64,000 bases of DNA from assembly GCA_026182355.1 (NCBI GenBank), contig JAPFBL010001930.1, positions 62,001 to 126,000 of the forward strand. The letters run 5' to 3'. The notes beneath the pieces are model-generated. The model searched no databases. It saw only the letters and a program-made list of their open reading frames with translations, and had not been told where the DNA came from. The stretch comes from Hermatobates lingyangjiaoensis. Its lineage: Eukaryota > Arthropoda > Insecta > Hemiptera > Hermatobatidae. The number at the start of each line of letters is the position of its first letter. The stretch's first letter is position 1. Below are positions 34,280-44,514 of this stretch, one piece after another. The position numbers and the translations under genes were made by a program.

Positions 34280-36190
34280 ATTATCTTACAATACATAACC
34301 TATTATAATTATAAACAAGATTTTTATAAAATACCTCTCCAACTAGAAGGTAAAAACAACAGAGCAATAACTGGTAGACTTCAATTAAGTCAAAAACTCC
34401 ACTGTCCAGGAATTTTATATAAAACCCTTCATTAAAGCATTCAATCCATATAAAAAAATACATGATTTTATTTACATTCGTTTCTTGTTATTAATAACTC
34501 CAGCACAGAATTTGAAGGAGCATGTAAGATCCTCAAACAGAATTGTACTAACCATTAACAAATATTAACGTAGATATCTGAGAAAAAGAATAAATTACGT
34601 TTGGTAATATGAAATAAGAATTTTATAAAGAAAATAAAATACAACAACTCAGGAAGTAGAATTATAAACAGTTTGTTTAAATAACTCGTAAGTGGGATTT
34701 TGAGCAAAACTAGTGAAAAACAAAATCACGTATTAAGATGAAGCAACGGAGACCAGTACTTAATCAGAGAAGCATTCGGGTATTAGTTTCAAAGTGGTTT
34801 GAAAAGCTTAGACTGACCAATATGATTCATTAATGTTATTCTCAACCCAACTCTAAACAATTTCATTCTATTTAATATCATAAAATAATATTAAATTATT
34901 ATTTCAACAGTTATTATGAATGTAATCCTATATGTGTCTTACATAATTAACGTATCCATTGATATTCAAAATTAAATCATATTTATTTATTACTGTTATG
35001 TTGCTTCTACCAATTTCTAATGTTTTTACCTTCTATCTATACAAACTTTTTTTGGAAGAATTATAAATATCATGTTTAAAACTTAATCACTAGGGAACTG
35101 AATCAAACAAAATAATTTATCGAAAGCTAAATTAACGTCTGCTGAACTTCTGAATGAGAAATCCTTAATAGAGTGACTCGTGAAAACAAGAAGAAAGGTG
35201 AATCCCAACGGCCAGATTTAGATCAAAATCAAAATTGTGGAGGTAACAAAAAAAGTTTTTCAGATTTCAAAAACTTATATGGTTTTTATGGTTCCCTTTG
35301 TAAATTTTAACAGCAACTATTAATAGAAAATTTGCCATTTATTAATCCAAATTAACATATTTTTGTTTGTCTTTATGTCATTTTGTTTAAAAATATAAAT
35401 GGTTTGACTATTACAAAACTGAAATATTTATTTTTTTAATAATTTTGTGTCTCTCCCTTTGACTTATTGACTGATATTGGAAATACGCCTTTTGTTTAGA
35501 AACAGTGCTTCAAAATTGTATTATTCCCATGAAAAATGAACACTGGCTTTAGAAGTGACTATTAAGTCAAAATAAATTACCAATTCGGGAACTACCTATA
35601 TTGAATAAAGCAAATACTATTGTAATTAATGGGCTTTGACTGCGAATTTCCTCAAACACTGGTCAAAATCTAAGAAGAAGCAAAACCAAGAACACTATTT
35701 TACAAAATTTACTTCGCAAGAAACAACTAATAAAAAAATTCTATCGGATAATAATAATTTTAAATGAATTATTATTTTTCATATGTGTCTGTTTGTGACT
35801 TAATCTATGATATTTTTAAAGAAATACGTGCAAATAATAGAAGAAACAATTTCTTCGTAGTGACAAAATGTTTTAATGTGCAAGAAAAATAAGCTTTTAC
35901 GTTACCTCACGTAATCTGATGGTAAAACTCCCTTTCTTCAGGTAAAGTGGTTTACTTTAAATGACTCTGTAAGGATCCTTTTTAATAAATAAAAACTATA
36001 CCAAGTCATTCAATAAAGAGACAGAGAAAATAACATAGAAAAATTAATATCAAATCATTCTTTCTGCTAATTCAATGATGAGAATCAATCTATCTAAAAT
36101 ATAAGCGAATATTAACTATTTTAAAACAGTATTTAAAATAATTATATAAATATTGTGAGAATAAAGAAAAATTTAATGAATAATTATATA
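34280..36190. other. Intron between exons A and B, nothing recognised
   Basis: Very AT-rich, with no coding pattern or repeat seen before the foldback module at 36206. Confidence 0.45.
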
Positions 36191-36199
36191 TAATTGTAT

Positions 36200-36535
36200 A
36201 TAAGAAGTCCAAAACCACAAGGAAAAACAAAAATAAAAGAAGTAAATGCTCTGAGGCCTTTCACTTTATGTCATGAGAGAGCAAACAAAGCAAGAAAAAA
36301 GAAGGCAACAGAAAAGTTAACCCTGCGAGATTAAACTATTCATATCACTATGACAAAATTATGAAAACCTACAAATTTTAATTTTTAACTTTTCCGGTGC
36401 CTTCTTTTTTCTTGCTTTGTTTGCTCTCTTACGACATAAAGTGAAAGGGTCTCAGAGCATTTCTTTTGTTTTTAGTTTTCCTTATGGTTTTGGACTTCAT
36501 TGATTACATCACGTGCTTAATTGTGATTTTTCTGT
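36200..36535. mobile_element. Foldback module with hammerhead-like motif and intron-derived loop
   Basis: Arms AAGTCCAAAACCACAAGGAAAA and its complement (about 36475-36500) enclose ATGCTCTGAGGCCTTTCACTTTATGTCATGAGAGAGC and its inverted copy, i.e. the family GCTCTCTGATGACATAAATTGAAAGGCCTCAGAGC seen at 53645. The loop (36336-36390) closely matches intron sequence at 37020-37076. A GATTACATCACGTG...GTGATTTTTCTGT tail follows. Confidence 0.72.
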
Positions 36536-36740
36536 CTAATTTATACACTTTTATTTTTAATAACTATATACATTTTTATTATAAGCAATATGTTTAAATA
36601 TTCCATATTTACATTTATATTTAATATTCCAATTATTAAATTAAACACAAAAGGGAATCGCTCCATAAATTCATGAAAGAGAAACATGATCTATAATGTT
36701 TACAAACAGAAGATGATTTATTAATAAAGAAATGACTTAC

Positions 36741-36896
36741 TTGAAGACAGAGAGCGCGTACTCAAGTGCCTTAGGGATGGTGGAGTCGGAGGCAGGATGC
36801 AGCAGGACTAGGGGGCGGCCCTCGAGGTCTCTGCCCCCAGGCACCTGCACTCTTCCTCCTCCGACCACCCGCTCCATCTCTCCGCCCTCCATCCTC
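36741..36896 (-). CDS. RhoGEF exon A: start codon and beginning of CRAL-TRIO domain
   Basis: The acceptor TGTAG precedes GAGG and an ATG at 36892; a second in-frame ATG lies five codons on. The exon encodes residues 1-50 and two bases of codon 51, ending at a perfect GTAAGT donor (36740-36735). It carries the PGGRD-EGRPLVLLHP motif typical of the first strand of CRAL-TRIO domains in Trio/Kalirin/puratrophin proteins. The exon is strikingly GC-rich in AT-rich surroundings. The start is inferred: the acceptor upstream of the ATG means at least one more 5' exon exists, and it could add coding sequence. Confidence 0.8.
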
Positions 36897-37079
36897 CTAC
36901 ACAGTCAACACTCTCCTTAACTCTCCTCTCCAACTTCCTCGCATCTTCTCATGACTTCAACAAATTACTTTCCATTGATATTTATATATTTAATTATATT
37001 GGCATAAACTTATATAATTAGACTATTCATCTCACTAGGACAAAATTATGAAAAACTACGAAATTTTAATTTTTAATCA

Positions 37080-37950
37080 TACAATTTCCACTGTAACTTG
37101 TTATAAAAGTTATAAAAGAATACTTCACTAACCTTACCCACAATAATCTACAAAGATAATCTGTAAATACCAGACTATTTAGACTATTATTTATAGATTA
37201 ATTGAAATTGTTAAAACCATTTTACCAATTTAAAAAAGTAATTAAAAATAATTTTTCACTTTAATAAATTTAACTCACAAATAAATGTGATCTCAGAAAC
37301 AATTGGTTTAGCAGGTAAACACGATAAAATGCTTTGTCCTACTTCTTGTCACATATTGTAGAATGAGGTCAACAGAAGATGTGAAGTTCTATAGAAGTTT
37401 AGGGGAGGTTGCAGAAACATTATGATGCTTGGATGAATGGCTTGCATAAGCTTGGATAAGCAGGTTAAGGCTTTTGTATTGATTTGTTGGAAGTCCAGAG
37501 ATGTAGTAAAAATGGACTCGCATCTCAAATCCTGTTGTGGATCTCCATTCCTAATGTATAAAGCAGTGGACGTTACAATACGGCACATTCATTCCGGGTA
37601 TTTCATCCCTCAGTATATTTAATATTATATTTTGTAACATTTTTATTCTTGCATACAAATTAACAGTTTTCTGCAATCTTTTGTTAGTGATTGAACGGAA
37701 CTATTGGTTTGAAATTAATTTGAGTTTCATTTGTCCTACAAAACAGTAAATACAATTTTTCATTTCGTTTCAAGATTTAATGTTAAATTATTATTGAAGG
37801 ATAAATGAGTTATTTTCTTTAATAATATTGTTTTAGGAAATTCATTATTAATGAAATAAATGTTTTATAGAGTGTATTTTAAGATGATTCAATCATTTTT
37901 TATTTCAATTGATATTAATATAAATAGTAGAATACATTTCGGATTTAAAA
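37080..37950. other. Upstream sequence, nothing recognised
   Basis: A slightly less AT-rich patch at 37350-37620 has overlapping open frames on both strands. No motif seen. Confidence 0.4.
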
Positions 37951-37951
37951 T

Positions 37952-38840
37952 ACAGGGTGTCCCAAAAAAAATTATATACACTTTAAATAATTTTGTCAAG
38001 TTATTGTAATTGAGATGTTTATTGTAATTAATTTAGTATTAAATACGTAAAAAAATAACAAGCATCATTTTATCGTTTGGCCACCAGCTGATCTCAAACT
38101 GTAATCCTTTCTGGTCCACACATTGACTATAACGCAAAGGGTGTCCCAAATAAATTAGTGCATCTTTTAGCAGCTGATAACTCAATTGTTTCCTTTTGGT
38201 TGTAAAAATATTACGATGGAAATCACATTCCTAATGAACCAATTTTATGACATTTTAATGACAATAATCCATATCGAAGAGTGGTAGTGAAAAGTTAGAA
38301 CGAAAGTGCACACTCTCTGGCAAAGATTGTGTGGAGTGATGTGTTGACCACATTCAAATTAAACCAACACGATTGCATCAACAGATGATCTGAAAATTCT
38401 TAGTTACGATCGACCGTCATATTAACTCATCAGCAATTACAGTATGCAGTGGATTATCAACAATTTTTTTAACTCCACTGTCACTGTCAGTCTTGTTTGC
38501 TTGAACCTGCTGCACATTTCATCTTGAAATGTTTTGGTCTTGATCATCGTCATTAAGAGAATGAGTTAATCTGAAATGTATTTTTTCCACTTACAATATT
38601 TTTACAACCAAAAACAAACAATTGAGTTATCAGCTGCTAAAAGATGCACAAATTAGTTCGAACACCCTTCGCATTATGGTCAGCTTGTGGACCAGAGATG
38701 ACTACACTTTGAGAACAAGTGTTGACAAAACAATAAACTGATGCTTCTTAATTTGTTTACATAGTTAAAATAAAATTAATTACAATAAACATCTAAAATA
38801 CAATTATTTAAAGTGCGTATACATTTTTTTGGGACCCCCC
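37952..38840. mobile_element. MITE with GGGTGTCCC ends carrying a second MITE
   Basis: The outer left end (ACAGGGTGTCCCAAAAAAAATTATATACACTTTAAATAATT) and outer right end (about 38800-38835, complement) are about 180-base inverted repeats. Inside is another unit with its own inverted ends (38137-38215 and 38580-38672: GGGTGTCCCAAATAAATTAGTGCATCTTTTAGCAGCTGATAACTCAATTG). CAGGGTGTCCCA ends are common in Tc1/mariner-related elements (family knowledge). No transposase. Confidence 0.82.
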
Positions 38841-38858
38841 TCCCCCCCCCCCCCCCCC
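38835..38858. repeat. Poly-C run at the outer MITE end
   Basis: A C-rich run of about 24 bases sits where the terminal TGGGACACC motif should be and disrupts it. Confidence 0.85.
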
Positions 38859-38869
38859 AAAGTGTACAA

Positions 38870-39575
38870 TCTCATCTAACTCGATGGATGTCAGACCATC
38901 AGTTGATGTCAGAACTAGTCGAACATCAGTTTTCGCTGGTGTTGTTAATAATAGAAAGGGATTCAAAATGTTAGTCTGTAGGTTAAATTTCATGAGTGGT
39001 CAGCTGGGAGTTTCATCACATTTCTCAGCCAATGTAATTATCGTTACACTGTAACCAAAGTCTAACGCTGCATATTAAAACCTAATCACAGAAACAACCT
39101 CAGTGCTTTCCACGTATCCGTCAGTTCTGGGTTAAGTTTTGGTGTTGGAATTATCTGGTTAAGGTAGGCGGCCTTATTAGAGCCATGTATAAACCGCCAA
39201 CACCGCTTGCTTCAAACAGATTAATTGTGGCATTCATCTACCGAAACTGTTTTCAGGAACAGAACACAAAAAATATACTAAAAAAAAACTGTGTTATGAA
39301 GTTCTACATCACTAATAACCTAACTCAGAGTATGAAGCCAATTGTCATCAGTTAAGAGAAATTTACTTATATAAGAAAACTGTATTTGTTCAGAGTTTGA
39401 ATAACGAATATTTCATATAATAATAATTGTCCCTTTTATACAATTCTTTTTATACAGTCCCTTTTATACATATGGAATATGAGTGCTTATTTCTTGAAAC
39501 TGGTACAATACATAACATGAAACATTTACCCTAATTACAACTTTTACAAATTTGCAGTAGCCTAGTATCGACTTT
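38870..39575. other. Upstream sequence, nothing recognised
   Basis: No coding pattern or repeat assigned. Confidence 0.4.
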
Positions 39576-39579
39576 ACTG

Positions 39580-39760
39580 TAAGTGAACGTAATTAATTTT
39601 GTATTAAAGACGTCAAAAAATAACACGCATCATTTTATCGTTTTGTCACCAGCTGTTCTCAAACTGTAATCCGTTCTGGTCCACACATTGACTAAAACGC
39701 GAAGGGTGTCCCAAATAAATTTGTGCATCTTTTAGTAGCTGATAACTCAATTGTTTGCTT
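39580..39760 (+). mobile_element. Half copy of the composite MITE
   Basis: Matches 38005-38210 across the outer-inner boundary (GGTCCACACATTGACTA-AACGC...GGGTGTCCCAAATAAATT-GTGCATCTTTTAG). The same junction occurs here without the right half. Confidence 0.75.
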
Positions 39761-39779
39761 TGTTATTTAAACAAACATA

Positions 39780-40300
39780 TTGGCTAAAAAAGTGACTTTC
39801 CCCTGTTGCAACATAGCAGATCTACACTATAGAGGCCTAATAGTATCTCAAACATCAAAAATATTACAAATCTGCCGATTATTTTTTTGCTTGATTATAT
39901 ATAACCTTACACATCTGATGGCGAAGATGAATGGTTTATGATGTTGCACAGAAAACTGCAGTTTCTTTCCGTTACATCACCAGTTTTATTTGTGTGCTAT
40001 TGTGCGTTTGCGAAAAATATTAAATCAATTATATTATAGCGTATCTTGTTATTTGTAGGAAAAGAAATGCACTTTACTATTATGTAATGTTTTCGACGAT
40101 AAGGAATATAAGTCATCAATTGATTAAAGATAATGTTATATTAAGATACTTTGAAAAAAAATTGGAGGGATAGAACTAAGCAACTGTGCGAATAGTTAGT
40201 CTAAAAATCTTTAGTGTTTAATTACCCTAGTTTTTGGTATGCAGCCCCTAAAAATGATGGGAAATTTGACTGCAGGGTGGATAAGGCAAATTTGTAAGGT
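39780..40300. other. Upstream sequence, nothing recognised
   Basis: One string (GTGACTTTCCC at about 39790) recalls the TACTTTACT element but is too short to assign. Confidence 0.35.
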
Positions 40301-40309
40301 TTAAATAGG

Positions 40310-40445
40310 ATGCAGAGTGGGGGCTGGACCGTTAGAGATGGACGACCCACATCTGAGCTGCAGCGGAGGCTGCTCTCGCGGCCTCTGCGACGTCACTCCG
40401 CTGCACTGCTCTCCGCCTCTTTGATTCATATCGCGGCTTTTATTC
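40310..40445 (-). promoter_or_regulatory. Candidate promoter/first exon island
   Basis: A GC-rich, CpG-containing patch in AT-rich DNA about 3.4 kb upstream of exon A. On the minus strand it reads a TATA-like AATAAAAG (40444-40437), a CAGT initiator-like string (about 40408-40405), then a GTGACGTCGC cyclic-AMP-element-like site (40396-40387). It may be the 5' untranslated exon of the RhoGEF gene. A plus-strand ORF over it has no motif. Confidence 0.3.
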
Positions 40446-40469
40446 AGTTGATACAAACATGTCTTTGTT

Positions 40470-41850
40470 TACATTATTTCGATATTACTCTGATCTAACA
40501 ATTGTGTTAGTTTTATAGTTTTATATAAACACGTTTATAGTTTTCGTTTATGCGTTTGACTTTTTCTATGGTTTTAAAAATTATACTTATCATATGAACT
40601 CTTTAAAGATCATCAGATTTCTTTGACTATACTTTAAATACCTTTATTGCATTATTATCACCACACAACCTAAAAATTTAAACCAAAATGTCAAAGGCTA
40701 CAATTTAGAAGTATATATGCTTAAAATTTACAATCATACGATTCAAATCAAACTGGAATCTAAATTTGAGAACAAAAAATCCTAAGGTTCAATGTTAATT
40801 TTCACAAACAATTTAAGTTATTTTAAGATACCATTATAAAAGAAATTAAATTCTATGAGTAAAGAGCCCACCTGGTGTCCTACTTGCCAGGCCTTTGGTC
40901 TCCCCGAACAAAATATTATTATTATTTTTTTTTGAGGTGATCTCTTGTTTTAGTCTCTTCACTGCTCTAGTTATCTGCACTATCTGTTCACCTCCACCAT
41001 ACTGGTGAGAGAGACAGCCTCTACTAAACACTCAGTGGCAGAATATAAACGCAGTTCACCTTAATGAATGCGAGATTAGTCGAGAGTTAGACTACAAAGT
41101 GTGAGCCCGGAATTGAAAAATTAAGCAAAATATATTGAGCTACTCACATTTGAATGACAGAAAATCAACAATTCTAAGCATTACAGATAAAAAGATTTTG
41201 TCGCGTTAACTTTTGGATACTTATTCTTTTATTTAGCAACATTATTCTTAGAAGCACTAGAGATCTATGGGTTAACTAATAAAACTAATAAATGGGTTAA
41301 CTAATATCCTGACACCAATAGTTTTTGAGCATGAACACAGGATGGGGAAAGTATTTTTTACATAGTTCTTGAGGTAAAATTAGGATATAGCTTCCAAAAA
41401 GGTAGTATTTCAAACTTTAGGGTACTTTTACCAAATATGACCAAATCAAATAGTAATTTGTTCACAAGAATATCTAGGATGTAGTTAGTATTGTTTACAA
41501 ATACGTAAAATTTGTATAAGTTATACTGCATTAGATAATGGAGCAACCAAGTGGGAATAAGGTTTGTTCAGACCTAAACTTAGTGCTCCATGTTAATGAG
41601 GTGTTGTCGTAGCAACACTTTTTGCAGACCTTTCTCCACTCTTCCACAGACATTACTAGGTTCATATCATTTTGAAAAGAGAAAAATCCACTTGTTATTA
41701 TTTCATACTAACAGCCTTCTCAGGCTACGCCTCAGTGAAAAAGGCGAAGTCTTTTTCTTTTCTATAATTATTCTTATTGAAATAAGACTGTAATAATAAT
41801 ACAAATTAAAGTTAGAGTTGTTTTTGTTCACAAACATATATGACTGTCAT
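40470..41850. other. Upstream sequence, nothing recognised
   Basis: AT-rich, no assigned feature. Confidence 0.4.
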
Positions 41851-41856
41851 TTCTTT

Positions 41857-42655
41857 AGTGTAGAGAATTTAGTATACATTTCAGATGAATTTCCAGTTGT
41901 TATAGTTAAAGCATTGAATAGAAAACATACTACTCTAGAAAGGTTATATATGCATATACGGTTGTATGTATGAATTTCGAAAAGAGATTATTTCTAATGT
42001 AGTGCAATCAGTTATTATGTGGTATTTACTCATTGTAGGGTAAAAATCTAATGAAATGGTCTCCACATATAATTTCTGAGTTGGGTCTATAGATAATATC
42101 TGATAGTTTTCCGAATTTAAGAAACTGTTAGTTTTTTCAAGATAATAATTAAAAGAGAGAACGACAGTGGTGTTACATTTATCTGCTTTTGTTATTACTA
42201 GATTATTATCTTTGATCTTTTGTTTTATTTTTTTGCAGATAATCCTTTGAGTAGCAATAAATGGGGTTTTAAAATTATTTAATAGACTGGTTGAAATTTT
42301 ATCAGTCAAATTTTTAGGTGTGTTCTTGGGTAAATAGCTGTCTACGCTGAGTGCAAGAGAACGGATGTGGGAACGTGTTATTTGTTTAGAGGGGCAGAAT
42401 TTCAAACTCTTATCCAAAAGTTCTATTTCCTCCTTAGAGAAATATACATTTGAAAGATTTTTTGTTCTACAGTAAAAAGTATGAGCAATATTACAATTGG
42501 AATGATTAGAATAATTAACAGATGAGTAAAAAGTATATATTTATATGTGGAGACCATTTCATTAGATTTTTACCCTACAAAGAGATTATTTAACAATTCC
42601 TATTACTTTTGTAAATATGGTTCACGCATAACTAAAATAGATGTCACGTAACAAA
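41857..42655 (+). repeat. Unknown dispersed repeat interrupted by a PLE insertion
   Basis: The two halves (41857-41992 and 42578-42655) correspond to the continuous repeat at 8083-8240. The break is bracketed by a 13-base duplication, AAAGAGATTATTT. Confidence 0.55.
41993..42577 (-). pseudogene. Penelope-like element insertion, N-terminal RT part
   Basis: The minus-strand frame (from 42417) contains CPSKQITRSHIRSLALSVDSYL and KQKIKDNNLVITKADKCNTTVVL. The LVITKADKGNTTV block is characteristic of the start of Penelope-like RT, with a Gly-to-Cys change here. An inverted pair of about 38 bases (TAGGGTAAAAATCTAATGAAATGG at about 42037 and its complement to 42576) marks the ends. No RT catalytic motif and no endonuclease, so it is truncated. 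The left end matches the PLE piece at 3005-3060. Confidence 0.8.
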
Positions 42656-42659
42656 TCAG

Positions 42660-43090
42660 CTACATTACTTGACCCTAGGAGACCACTAAAGTTGAAGATG
42701 TAGTTAACTGATGGGATTGGAAACAGAAATTATTAATTACCTAACAGCTCTTAATTTCAGCTAAGTAGTAATTTTCAAATTAATGCAACATCACTAAATC
42801 TTAAAATGGATGCCAAATGATAAATGAACCAAACTTTAAGGTAAAAGAACAGTACTAAAAGTAAAACCTTTAGGCTAGGTTAAGTTAGGTTATAGAAGCA
42901 GTCCTATATGTGAACACTCATAGGCCGAACATTGGTTCTTTGTGATACCACACAACACCCTATGTAAATGTGTGGTTAATAAATACAAAACAATTTACAT
43001 CTGATATCATATTTTGTTCAAGGGTGCAATATATAGATTGATTAGAGCATTTTGTGAGACAAATCCATCATACTATGGAAATCATCAGAA
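42660..43090. other. Sequence without recognised features
   Basis: No coding pattern or repeat seen. Confidence 0.4.
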
Positions 43091-43099
43091 ATTATATGT

Positions 43100-43675
43100 T
43101 TGATTGGCGCTGATTTTTTTTATATGTAAAAATTTAATTTTTTTTACATCCCATATTAAATTAATAAATGATTTAAAGAAAAACTTCCTTTAAACCTCTA
43201 AACATCAATCTCATTTCAGTGATTCACTGAAAAAAATGTCTAAATCAGTGTAAGCAATATGAACTTATTTAAACAAATATAATAAAATTAAAAGTATAGC
43301 AAGTGAATCATTAGTCCAGGATCAATAATCAGTTTTATAGCTTTATTGGTCTTTACCATAACTGGAATTATATAAAATTATTTTTATGAATTGTTAATTT
43401 TCTGTTCAATTTTGTTATCAAATTTCATGGGTTTTTTACTTGCCTTTAAGCGTCAAAGAAACATTTTCTGAAAACAGGAAATATACGAATCTTTAGTTGT
43501 TATTTTAAAATAACTTATCTCAACCATCCTCCAAAAAATGTTCTATTTTTGTTACAGTTTCGTTTTGATCCGTCAAATGGTGTGGCTTCTATCGCTCTCA
43601 GAAGCTTTCAGATTGAATTATGAGTCAAAAAATTTTTATTTTTTTCAAAAAAATTTTCTTAAAGTCTTAAGACTG
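43100..43675 (+). mobile_element. Diverged, truncated TACTTTACT-type element
   Basis: The order of blocks (CATCAATCTCATTTCAGTGATTC, AAGTATAGCAAGTGAATCATTAGTCCAGGAT, GCGTCAAAGAAACATTTTCTGAAAAC, TTTGATCCGTCAAATGGTGTGGCTT) matches 11650-12080 of the long copy. It ends where the PLE C-terminal piece starts. Confidence 0.7.
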
Positions 43676-43683
43676 ATGAACGT

Positions 43684-44211
43684 GTTTTGAAAAATATTAT
43701 AAAAAGCCATGTTAAATGTATTAAGCCTGACGATAGTTTGACCCTGATAACTTACTACCAAAGCCCTTCAATAAGCAGTTTAATAATGAAAAATAGTCCT
43801 AGCGTAAAGGAGTCAAAAGAAACAAATCTTGTATATGAGTACTCATGTAATATCGGGAGCTGCGAGGCCCGTAAAAGCTCATATATAGGAATGACTTCGA
43901 CTTCATTGTCTAGAAGAATTACTATGCACCTTTCTGCCGGCGCGCCAAAATGCCATACAACAGCAGTCCATAAGACAAAACTCACAAGAGAAATGGTGGT
44001 AAATTCCACGAAAATTATCGCTAGAGAAAGAAATCATTTTAAATTACAACTATTAGAAGTAATAATTTTTCAAGAAAAGCAACCAGCCATAAATATCCAA
44101 GTTAATAATTCTTGTCGAATTTTAAAACTATTTGCAAACAGAAACACCCAGATTAGCCAGGTAGTAGGTGAGCCCAACCACCCTACCTTAATCCCCCATA
44201 ATGCTCCGTGA
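43684..44211 (+). CDS. Penelope-like element C-terminus with GIY-YIG endonuclease
   Basis: The longest intact PLE frame in the window (about 174 codons from 43687, apparent start only). Residues near 50-80 show NLVYEYSCNIGSCEARKSSYIGMTSTSLSRRITMHLS: a Tyr-x-Tyr...YIG pair followed by the helix Arg, i.e. the GIY-YIG nuclease core that PLEs use for target-primed insertion. Downstream come a His/Cys stretch and an E-x-x-x-F-x-x-x-LLE region. The RT part is absent upstream because the frame joins a TACTTTACT relic directly. It is followed by a 3' region and a new N-terminal module. Confidence 0.85.
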   Translation, partial: VLKNIIKSHVKCIKPDDSLTLITYYQSPSISSLIMKNSPSVKESKETNLVYEYSCNIGSCEARKSSYIGMTSTSLSRRITMHLSAGAPKCHTTAVHKTKLTREMVVNSTKIIARERNHFKLQLLEVIIFQEKQPAINIQVNNSCRILKLFANRNTQISQVVGEPNHPTLIPHNAP

Positions 44212-44289
44212 TACAGGGCGATGCCCTGTAAACATTCCATTAATAATCCATCTCTATATATATAACTAGCTTTCCTACTATTACTCTCA

Positions 44290-44505
44290 TTATTGTCCTG
44301 ATGATGAATGTGGTACATTCGAAACATGTCAACTAGTAATATTGGTGATAGACTTTATAGTTTTAATGAAGAGACGAGGAAGGAATTCCGGAAACTGGAG
44401 AAATTGTGTAAGAAGCAGATACAAGCCAAATATGGGGCGTTATTTAACAATATATGTTTAAATGAAGGACTGCTTCCAACTTTTACAAATATATATATAT
44501 AATTA
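44290..44505 (+). pseudogene. PLE N-terminal module with best hammerhead-like motif
   Basis: CTGATGA (44298-44304), T, a perfect 6-bp stem GAATGT/ACATTC, then GAAACATGTC. A frame follows with MSTSNIGDRLYSF and FRKLEKLCKKQIQAKYGALFNNICLNEGLLPTFTNIYI, ending in (TA)n at 44490-44505. It is the reference copy for the fragments at 3273, 32520, 32690 and 60240. Confidence 0.8.
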
Positions 44506-44514
44506 ATTCTTTAT

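Larger units (their letters stand above)
1..36896 (-). other. Gene span: CRAL-TRIO/spectrin-repeat RhoGEF, N-terminal part (puratrophin-1/PLEKHG4-like)
   Basis: Fifteen minus-strand exons (listed separately) join with GT-AG boundaries and matching phases into one frame of about 768 residues, open at the left window edge. Order: a short Gly-rich start and a PGGRD-EGRP motif; a CRAL-TRIO/SEC14-like domain (about residues 15-155) with the WDKKMDH and LSKYVELTELP-SLGG signatures; spectrin-like amphipathic helices (about 155-657) with typical HxxFxxT and W-x-x-L patterns; a linker; then a Ser/Pro-rich segment and an acidic tail. Family knowledge: the MCF2, Kalirin/Trio and PLEKHG4 exchange factors share CRAL-TRIO, spectrin, DH and PH domains and activate Rho GTPases near membranes and the actin cytoskeleton. 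The DH-PH part is not in the window, so GEF activity is inferred. Puratrophin-1-like is preferred because the spectrin block runs straight to a Pro-rich linker around residue 700-750. SESTD1-like is an alternative. Introns range from about 0.2 to 7 kb and are full of transposons. Confidence 0.8.

Noticed and set aside
34061..34435. Plus-strand 124-residue ORF
   Set aside because: Opposite-strand shadow of exon B running into intron.
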